Below, piece after piece: positions 1 through 6,384 of a stretch of DNA of 7,772 bases (its first letter is position 1; each line of letters opens with the position of its first letter). This DNA is from an uncultured Barnesiella sp. GTDB lineage: Bacteria > Bacteroidota > Bacteroidia > Bacteroidales > Barnesiellaceae_A. The notes under the pieces are model-generated. The model ran no database searches and was not told the DNA's origin. It saw nothing but the letters and a program-made list of their open reading frames with translations. The DNA is taken from positions 1 to 7,772 of the forward strand of contig CAJGDT010000078.1 of assembly GCA_904502265.1 (NCBI GenBank), read 5' to 3'. The position numbers were made by a program, and so were the translations under genes.

Positions 1-1755
1 AGCTGCCGACACAAAGAAGATATCGCGAGAGTGTGCATCGGTTGTACGCAAGTTCCACACCCCACGTGGCGACATGCAGAATTGTCGAGGATTCCATTTA
101 TTATCTACTACGATATTATCGCTACACCATTTAACCCACTCTTGAGGATTGGCTCGGTATTGTGCAACTTGTTCGATAGTAAATACTTCGGTAAAGAACG
201 AGCGATAGGGGGTGAGCATCTCGTTGCTTACACGCGGATTGAGTACATACATATCGAAGTAGGGCCTGTCGTTTCCTTCAAGTTCAATTGCAGCAAAGTG
301 ATCATTAAGCACCTCTATCGACACATCGCGACGGTCTTTCTCCGACATACAGAACAACATAGAGATAGCACGATTGCGTAATTCTTGGGGGCAATTATCA
401 AGGAATGAAATAATGGTTTGATAGTTTCCTCGTGACTGCTTAATGAGCGTTGTAGTAAGAGTGTTATCTACTCCCCATTTATCGGCCAATGCCATTGCAT
501 CATTATCGGTAGGGAAGGTGGCAATATAAGCGTTGCGTATAGAGTCCTCTTGTGCAAATCGCTTGTCGTTATAAGCCATTTGCTCGGCAGTTACCTCGGG
601 TACGTTATTTATCTCTATAGGAGGGATGACGTCAAATGATATAGCTTCACTATAGCCCGATGACTTATCAAGCACGACCTTGACCTCGTTGTCTTTACCG
701 GCGGTGAACTTGGTAAATCCAAACATGCCATCCTTTGCAGCCCAAGCAACCATATCACCCAGACCTGAGGTGAGTGATACGCATCCGTTCTCATCACACT
801 CCTTGCTTACAGCAGTATAGAACTCGGCCATATTATAGATTTTAAACTCAACAACGGCCTTTACAGGCTCACCTTGTTCATTTACCACTTGCACATTAGT
901 AGTAGCTGTAGGTGCATAGTTGGCTGTTACATTCACCTCGGTGTAGCAAGCATCTTGGCAGAGAATCTCCTCGGGGCCTTGATACTTTCCAAACACATAA
1001 GTATTGGTGAGCAATACTCGTGAAGCAGGCGCGTTGAACCAACCCATATTCAATACGGGCGAAGGTTCACATGCACCGAAGAAATACCATTCACCATCTA
1101 CCCAAGCCTCTACCCAAGCATGGTTGCTATCGGTGTGAGCCCATCGGGGGGTGTATATTTGGCGTGCAGGAATACCTACGGCGCGTAGTGCCGCTACGGT
1201 AAAAGTTGACTCTTCACCACATCGGCCATGTGCTGTGCGAATAGTAGCGAGAGGCGAACTTGTGCGGCCATCCGAAGGGGTATAGGTTACTTTCTCATGG
1301 CACCAGTGGTTCACTTCCAGTACAGCATCATACATCGAGAGGTGGCTTATACGTTCTTTTAGCTCCTCATAGAATACGGCACGACACTCGTCTAAGTTTT
1401 CATTATTGACACGAGGAGGCAGTACAAAGTGTAGAAACTCTCTGTCAGGAATGTTCTTTCCCCAAGGCATTTCGGCACGTGCTTTCAATGCATAGTCTAC
1501 ATTACTTAAGTGAAACTCGCCACTATAATCTGTTATGTCGGGCGATGGCATGTACGCATATAAGAATTGGAGCGCTTCACGTTGTTCAACGTTGAGGTCC
1601 TTTTCAAAAATTGACAGATAGTCGGTATTGGCAAATAGTTGGCTACGATATTCGAAATCCTTTTTAAACACTTCGTTTCCCTCAAAGCCGTTGTTGCAAG
1701 AAAGTAATAATAGCAAGATTGAGGTTGCAACAACACCATAAATTTGTTTTTTCAT
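1..1755 (-). CDS. Transglutaminase-like domain lipoprotein, C-terminus cut by window edge
   Basis: The reading frame stays open for 585 codons and reaches the window edge without a stop, so the gene is partial at its 3' end. Residues 1-20 form a lipoprotein signal: two lysines, a hydrophobic stretch, then lipobox LLSC with Cys20 as the lipid-modified residue. A surface or periplasmic location is therefore likely; no acidic run follows the Cys to settle surface export. A transglutaminase-like core spans about residues 140-245, with the nucleophile in AHGRCGEES (Cys179) and the histidine in NHAWVEAW (His212). The usual Asp position is not Asp (see findings). Residues about 275-365 look like a beta-sandwich of the carboxypeptidase-regulatory type (VNEQGEPVKAVVEF). 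Residues about 390-490 look helical. The substrate is unknown; such domains can be proteases, peptidases or cross-linking enzymes. The start at 1755 gives a standard signal peptide; an in-frame ATG at 1761 would add only two residues. Confidence 0.9.
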   Translation of the reverse strand, partial: MKKQIYGVVATSILLLLLSCNNGFEGNEVFKKDFEYRSQLFANTDYLSIFEKDLNVEQREALQFLYAYMPSPDITDYSGEFHLSNVDYALKARAEMPWGKNIPDREFLHFVLPPRVNNENLDECRAVFYEELKERISHLSMYDAVLEVNHWCHEKVTYTPSDGRTSSPLATIRTAHGRCGEESTFTVAALRAVGIPARQIYTPRWAHTDSNHAWVEAWVDGEWYFFGACEPSPVLNMGWFNAPASRVLLTNTYVFGKYQGPEEILCQDACYTEVNVTANYAPTATTNVQVVNEQGEPVKAVVEFKIYNMAEFYTAVSKECDENGCVSLTSGLGDMVAWAAKDGMFGFTKFTAGKDNEVKVVLDKSSGYSEAISFDVIPPIEINNVPEVTAEQMAYNDKRFAQEDSIRNAYIATFPTDNDAMALADKWGVDNTLTTTLIKQSRGNYQTIISFLDNCPQELRNRAISMLFCMSEKDRRDVSIEVLNDHFAAIELEGNDRPYFDMYVLNPRVSNEMLTPYRSFFTEVFTIEQVAQYRANPQEWVKWCSDNIVVDNKWNPRQFCMSPRGVWNLRTTDAHSRDIFFVSAA

Positions 1756-1777
1756 AAGCATGTTGGATGTAAGTTTT

Positions 1778-1816
1778 AAAAATGAAAACTACGGTTGCTC
1801 AGATGGGCAACCGTAG
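1778..1816 (-). terminator. Intrinsic terminator of the carAB operon
   Basis: CTACGGTTGC (1789-1798) and GCAACCGTAG (1807-1816) are perfect 10-bp inverted repeats around an 8-base loop; a T-G and a C-G pair could extend the stem inward by two. Read on the minus strand, the hairpin is followed at once by TTTTCATTTTT (1788 down to 1778). It begins 27 bases after the carB stop codon and ends just before the lipoprotein gene, so it should separate the two transcripts. The T tract lies only on the minus-strand side. Confidence 0.88.
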
Positions 1817-1843
1817 CTATAAATTAATGAGGGATTCGGTTTG

Positions 1844-4800
1844 TTATTTATATTCGTCCCAGCTCTTTATTTGTATCTCGTCTTCACCCATTGAGCAGAA
1901 TGCTTGAATAAAGGCATCGGCCAATCGAGCATTGGTAATCAAAGGTATGTTGAAGTCGATAGCAGCGCGACGTATCTTATAACCATTGTCCAACTCGGCA
2001 GCTGTCAAGTTCTTGGGAATGTTCACAACAAAGTCTATTTGCTTATCGTGCAACATTTGCAATGCTTGAGGCTCTTTGTCGGCTTCAGTAGGCCAGTATA
2101 CGCGAGTTGCAGGTACACCATTTTCGTTGAGATATTGGTGTGAACCACCGGTTGCAAAGAGGTTGTAACCCTTCTTGTGTAATGTGCGTGCTGCTTCAAG
2201 CAATGCAGCTTTTTGTTTAGCACCACCTGTCGAGAGCAAGATGTTCTTCTCGGGGATACGATAGCCTACCGACAACATTGACTTGAGTACTGCCTCAGAT
2301 GTATCATCTCCGATGCAACCAACCTCACCTGTTGAAGCCATGTCTACGCCCAATACGGGGTCGGCCTTTTGCAAGCGTGAGAATGAGAATTGTGATGCTT
2401 TGATACCTACATAGTCAAGGTCAAATGCACTCTTAGCAGGTACATCTACGGGCAAGCCCATCATTACGCGAGTAGCCAATTCGATAAAGTTGATCTTAAG
2501 AACTTTCGATACGAAGGGGAAGCTACGTGATGCACGCAAGTTACATTCAATAACTTTGATATCGTTATTCTTGGCAAGGAATTGGATATTGAAAGGACCT
2601 GATATGTGCAATGCTTTAGCAATTTGTCCGGCCACCTTCTTGATGCGACGCATAGTCTCAACATAGAGTTTTTGGGGCGGGAATTGGATAGTAGCATCAC
2701 CTGAGTGTACACCGGCAAACTCGATGTGCTCCGATATAGCATAGAGCAATATCTCACCATCGCGAGCAACGGCATCCATCTCTATCTCTTTGGCATTTTG
2801 TATAAATTCGCTTACAACAACGGGGTGTTGTTTCGATACGTTGGCTGCCAACTTGAGGAACATCTCGAGCTCAGTATTATTTGAGCATACGTTCATGGCT
2901 GCACCTGAAAGTACGTATGAAGGACGTACCAATACAGGATAGCCAACTTCTTCAACGAAGCCGTAAATATCTTCGAGCGAAGTGAGCTCTCGCCAACGGG
3001 GTTGGTCAATACCAAGCTCATCGAGCATTGATGAGAATTTATGGCGGTCTTCAGCGTGGTCTATATCTGTGGCACTTGTACCCAATATATTTACTTTTTG
3101 TGCATCTAAGCGTGTTGCCAAGTTGTTAGGAATTTGTCCACCTACCGACAAAATTACGCCGTGAGGATTCTCCAACTCGATGATATCCATTACACGCTCG
3201 AATGTCAACTCGTCAAAGTATAGACGATCGCACATATCGTAGTCGGTTGATACTGTCTCGGGGTTGTAGTTGATCATTACCGAGCGCCATCCCTCTTTGC
3301 GTACTGTTGTCAAGGCATTAACGCTACACCAGTCAAACTCTACCGAGCTACCGATACGGTATGCACCTGAGCCAAGTACGATAATCGAACGTTTGTCGCC
3401 TTTGTAGTCAACATCATTCTCTACACCATTGTAAGTAAGATATAGATAGTTGGTTTGTGCGGGATATTCGGCAGCAAGGGTATCAATTTGTTTTACAACG
3501 GGAGTAATACCCAACTCTTTACGACGATTGCGCACCTCCATGATAGCCTCTTCAGTACCTGTCATCTTCTCTTTTTGGCAAGCACGAGCTATTTGGAAGT
3601 CCGAGAAACCTTGTTTCTTGGCAAGACGCATCAACTCCTCGGGTACATCAGCTACTTGATTATATGTTTCAAGTTCGGTAGCTGTTTCGATGATATTGTA
3701 AAGACGTTGCAAGAACCAACGGTCAATCTTAGTCAATTCGTGTATTTGGTCAATTGTGTAACCTTGACGGAATGCTTTCGAAATAACGAATATACGCTTA
3801 TCGGTAGGAGCATGCAATGCTTTATCAATATCGGGTATCACGAGCTCTTTGTTCTCAACAAAGCCGTGCATACCTTGACCTATCATGCGCAAACCTTTTT
3901 GGATAGCCTCCTCAAATGTACGGCCGATAGACATTACCTCACCAACCGATTTCATGCTCGAACCCAACTCGCGGTCTACACCTTGGAATTTACCCAAGTC
4001 CCAGCGGGGTATCTTACATACTATATAGTCAATAGCGGGCTCGAAGAATGCGGGTGTAGTCTTAGTTACCGAGTTTTTAAGTTCGGCAAGACCATAACCC
4101 AAACCAATCTTAGCAGCAACAAAAGCAAGGGGATAACCTGTAGCCTTTGAAGCCAATGCCGATGAACGGCTCAAGCGAGCATTCACCTCGATTACACGAT
4201 AGTCCTCGCTATCGGTGTCGAAGGCAAATTGTACGTTACACTCACCCACGATACCTACGTGGCGAACGATTCGGATTGCCAACTCGCGGAGTTTTTGGCA
4301 CTCGCTGTTAGTAAGTGTTTGTGTAGGAGCCACAACGATACTCTCGCCGGTGTGGATACCCAGCGGGTCGAAGTTCTCCATGTTACATACAGTAATACAG
4401 TTGTCGTAGCGGTCGCGTACTACCTCATACTCAATCTCTTTCCAACCTTTGAGCGATTTTTCAACCAAAATTTGGGGTGAGAACGAGAGAGCCTTTTCGC
4501 CCAATACGCGGAGTTGTTCCTCATTGTCGCAGAAACCACTACCCAAACCTCCCAATGCATAGGCTGCACGGATAATAACGGGGTAGCCAAGTTCTTGAGC
4601 TGCTTGGTGAGCATCTTCTACCGAGTTAACAGCTACACTCTTAATGGTCTTTACATCAATCTCATCGAGCTTCTTCACGAACAACTCGCGATCCTCTGTA
4701 TCCATGATAGCTTGTACGGGAGTACCCAATACTTGGATGTTGTATTTCTCCAATACACCTGTTTCATAGAGTTTTACACCGCAGTTCAATGCAGTTTGAC

Positions 4801-5077
4801 CACCGAAAGCCAACAAGATGCCATCGGGACGCTCTTTCTCAATAACACGCTCAACGAAGTAGGGTGTTACAGGGAGGAAATATATTTTGTCGGCAACGCC
4901 TTCTGATGTTTGTACTGTAGCAATGTTGGGGTTGATAAGCACTGTTTGGATGCCTTCCTCTTTCATTGCCTTGAGAGCTTGTGAACCCGAATAGTCAAAC
5001 TCACCGGCTTCACCAATCTTCAATGCGCCCGAGCCGAGCAACAGAACTTTATTGAATTTCTTAATGTCTTGTGCCAT
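1844..5077 (-). CDS. carB: Carbamoyl-phosphate synthase large subunit
   Basis: CarB makes carbamoyl phosphate from bicarbonate, ammonia supplied by CarA, and two ATP, for pyrimidine and arginine synthesis in the cytoplasm. At 1077 residues it is the normal family length and complete. The two homologous synthetase halves are visible: an N-terminal carboxyphosphate half (about 1-400; LGSGALKIG at 14-22, VIEVNARLSRS at 295-305) and a carbamoyl-phosphate half (about 554-940; LGSGAYRIG at 568-576, VIECNLRASRS at 842-852). Between them lies the oligomerisation region (about 401-553), and residues about 941-1077 form the MGS-like allosteric domain. Stretches such as GGQIPNNLA (646-654) match, from memory, animal CPS1/CAD rather than E. 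coli CarB. The start at 5077 aligns with family N-termini. The gene begins 21 bp after carA and shares its promoter. No frameshift or missing domain is seen. Confidence 0.98.
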   Translation of the reverse strand: MAQDIKKFNKVLLLGSGALKIGEAGEFDYSGSQALKAMKEEGIQTVLINPNIATVQTSEGVADKIYFLPVTPYFVERVIEKERPDGILLAFGGQTALNCGVKLYETGVLEKYNIQVLGTPVQAIMDTEDRELFVKKLDEIDVKTIKSVAVNSVEDAHQAAQELGYPVIIRAAYALGGLGSGFCDNEEQLRVLGEKALSFSPQILVEKSLKGWKEIEYEVVRDRYDNCITVCNMENFDPLGIHTGESIVVAPTQTLTNSECQKLRELAIRIVRHVGIVGECNVQFAFDTDSEDYRVIEVNARLSRSSALASKATGYPLAFVAAKIGLGYGLAELKNSVTKTTPAFFEPAIDYIVCKIPRWDLGKFQGVDRELGSSMKSVGEVMSIGRTFEEAIQKGLRMIGQGMHGFVENKELVIPDIDKALHAPTDKRIFVISKAFRQGYTIDQIHELTKIDRWFLQRLYNIIETATELETYNQVADVPEELMRLAKKQGFSDFQIARACQKEKMTGTEEAIMEVRNRRKELGITPVVKQIDTLAAEYPAQTNYLYLTYNGVENDVDYKGDKRSIIVLGSGAYRIGSSVEFDWCSVNALTTVRKEGWRSVMINYNPETVSTDYDMCDRLYFDELTFERVMDIIELENPHGVILSVGGQIPNNLATRLDAQKVNILGTSATDIDHAEDRHKFSSMLDELGIDQPRWRELTSLEDIYGFVEEVGYPVLVRPSYVLSGAAMNVCSNNTELEMFLKLAANVSKQHPVVVSEFIQNAKEIEMDAVARDGEILLYAISEHIEFAGVHSGDATIQFPPQKLYVETMRRIKKVAGQIAKALHISGPFNIQFLAKNNDIKVIECNLRASRSFPFVSKVLKINFIELATRVMMGLPVDVPAKSAFDLDYVGIKASQFSFSRLQKADPVLGVDMASTGEVGCIGDDTSEAVLKSMLSVGYRIPEKNILLSTGGAKQKAALLEAARTLHKKGYNLFATGGSHQYLNENGVPATRVYWPTEADKEPQALQMLHDKQIDFVVNIPKNLTAAELDNGYKIRRAAIDFNIPLITNARLADAFIQAFCSMGEDEIQIKSWDEYK

Positions 5078-5098
5078 AAGTATGATTATTTATCGGGT

Positions 5099-6172
5099 TT
5101 ACAGTAATTTTACAAAGTCGTCAAATAGTACTTCTGCATCAGTAGGACCGCTCGATGCTTCGGGGTGGAACTGTGCCGAGAAGTAGGGGCGTGTTTTATG
5201 ACGGATACCCTCATTGGTATTGTCGTTCATATTGATAAACAAGGGAGCCCAGTCGCTACCCAATGTACTTTCGTCTACAGCAAAACCGTGATTTTGTGTT
5301 GTGATGTAGCAACGTTGTGTGCCCAATTCACGTACTGGTTGGTTGTGACCACGGTGACCATATTTCAACTTGTAAGTTTTTGCACCACTGGCTTTGGCAA
5401 GGAGGTGGTTACCCATGCATATACCAAATATAGGCTTGGTATTGTCGGCAATAGTCTTGCGGATATTTTCTACTGTTGCATCGCAGAAATCGGGGTTACC
5501 GGGACCATTGGTAATAAATAATCCATCGTACTCGATGTGGCTATAGTCATAGTCCCAGGGAACACGTATTACGGTAACATCGCGCTCCAACATGCAACGT
5601 ACGATATTGTGTTTTACACCACAGTCTACCATTACAACGCGTTTGCTGCCGGCAGCATATTCAATAACCTCTTTGCACGAAGCCTCGGCTACAAGGTTGA
5701 TGTTGTTGGGGTCGTCTATTTCTACATCATCACAACCCTCAATAACAATCTTGCCGGTCATAGAGCCACGCTCACGGAGGTGCTTGGTGAGAGCACGGGT
5801 ATCAATGTCGAAGATACCGGTAATTTGCTCTTCCTGCAACCATTGAGCCAATGTCTTTTGTGCGTTCCAGTGGCTGTATTCAAACGAATAATCGGAGATA
5901 ATCACAGCTTTCACGTGAATATTCTCCGACTCATAAAACTTAGATAATTTATCAACAAAATCATTAGCGGGAACACCATAGTTACCTATGATGGGATAAG
6001 TAAACGCCAATAATTGTCCTTTGTAAGAAGGATCGGTGAGACTCTCGGGATAACCCGTCATAGCCGTATTGAAAACGACTTCACCCGAAACGGACTTATC
6101 ATATCCGAAAGATTTACCTCGGAATATTGTGCCGTCGTCGAGAATTAGAGATGCACTTTTAAGAGTACGCAT
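5099..6172 (-). CDS. carA: Carbamoyl-phosphate synthase small (glutaminase) subunit
   Basis: CarA hydrolyses glutamine and passes the ammonia to CarB. The 357-residue protein has the CPSase small-chain N-terminal domain (about 1-150; VFNTAMTGYPESLTDPSY at 33-50) and a class I glutamine amidotransferase domain (about 178-357). The triad is present: Cys252 in FGICMGN, His336 and Glu338 in FHPEAS. The glutamine-site segment TTQNHGFAV (291-299) is intact. Two nearby positions are odd: His256 where E. coli has Gln273, and Asn226 in NGPGNP where the family normally has Asp. The C-terminal third (YGHRGHNQP, DWAPLF, NEGI) resembles animal CAD. The start at 6172 is chosen because MRTLKSASLILDDGT aligns with the E. 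coli N-terminus; an upstream in-frame ATG at 6238 sits at the promoter and would add 22 unrelated residues. carA is first in an operon with carB. Confidence 0.95.
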   Translation of the reverse strand: MRTLKSASLILDDGTIFRGKSFGYDKSVSGEVVFNTAMTGYPESLTDPSYKGQLLAFTYPIIGNYGVPANDFVDKLSKFYESENIHVKAVIISDYSFEYSHWNAQKTLAQWLQEEQITGIFDIDTRALTKHLRERGSMTGKIVIEGCDDVEIDDPNNINLVAEASCKEVIEYAAGSKRVVMVDCGVKHNIVRCMLERDVTVIRVPWDYDYSHIEYDGLFITNGPGNPDFCDATVENIRKTIADNTKPIFGICMGNHLLAKASGAKTYKLKYGHRGHNQPVRELGTQRCYITTQNHGFAVDESTLGSDWAPLFINMNDNTNEGIRHKTRPYFSAQFHPEASSGPTDAEVLFDDFVKLL

Positions 6173-6239
6173 TACGATAGAATATATAATGTTATGAATT
6201 ATCTTTATTTTTATTGGTGGTTCTACCGCAGAAACCATG

Positions 6240-6247
6240 CAAAGATA
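6240..6247 (-). promoter_or_regulatory. Probable carAB promoter, Bacteroidota -7 element
   Basis: TATCTTTG on the minus strand is an exact match to the Bacteroidota -7 consensus TAnnTTTG. It would start transcription near 6235 and give a carA leader of about 60 bases, AT-rich and without an obvious Shine-Dalgarno sequence. No good TTTG is seen at the -33 position; the spacer and upstream bases (about 6248-6300) are A/T-rich. No riboswitch or attenuator hairpin is visible in the leader. The call is inferred from motif and position only. Confidence 0.65.
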
Positions 6248-6320
6248 CTAAAATATTTCTGTTTTTCGAGGCTTTATATATAACTTTTTTGTCCTTTATA
6301 GTAAATTATTTTTATAGCAT

Positions 6321-6361
6321 AAAAAATGCGAGGCAAACCTCCGTTGGTGGATTGCCTCGCA
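6321..6361 (-). terminator. Intrinsic terminator of the OPT transporter gene
   Basis: TGCGAGGCAA (6327-6336) and TTGCCTCGCA (6352-6361) are perfect 10-bp inverted repeats. The 15 bases between them can continue the stem as two CC/GG steps separated by single mismatches, leaving a GTT loop. On the minus strand the hairpin is followed directly by six T (6326 down to 6321). It begins 23 bases after the transporter stop codon and lies upstream of the carA promoter, so it should insulate carAB from transporter transcription. The plus-strand side has no T tract, so it looks one-directional. Confidence 0.92.
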
Positions 6362-6384
6362 ATACATTTATATTATATGCTTTA

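Noticed and set aside
31..381. Plus-strand open frame of 116 codons opposite the lipoprotein gene
   Set aside because: The minus-strand frame here is continuous with a signal peptide and transglutaminase core, so this is its shadow.
1533..1739. Minus-strand frame of 68 codons overlapping the lipoprotein N-terminus
   Set aside because: It is another frame of the lipoprotein gene, lies downstream of the real start, and has no signal or domain of its own.
3455..4150. Plus-strand open frame of 231 codons inside carB
   Set aside because: It lies wholly antisense to a well-conserved part of carB, has no recognisable domain, and its composition is explained by carB codon use.
5078..5098. Possible regulatory element between carA and carB
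   Set aside because: Only 21 AT-rich bases with no hairpin or promoter match; a simple operon spacer.
5537..5947. Plus-strand open frame of 136 codons inside carA
   Set aside because: Antisense to conserved carA sequence, with no promoter or family resemblance.
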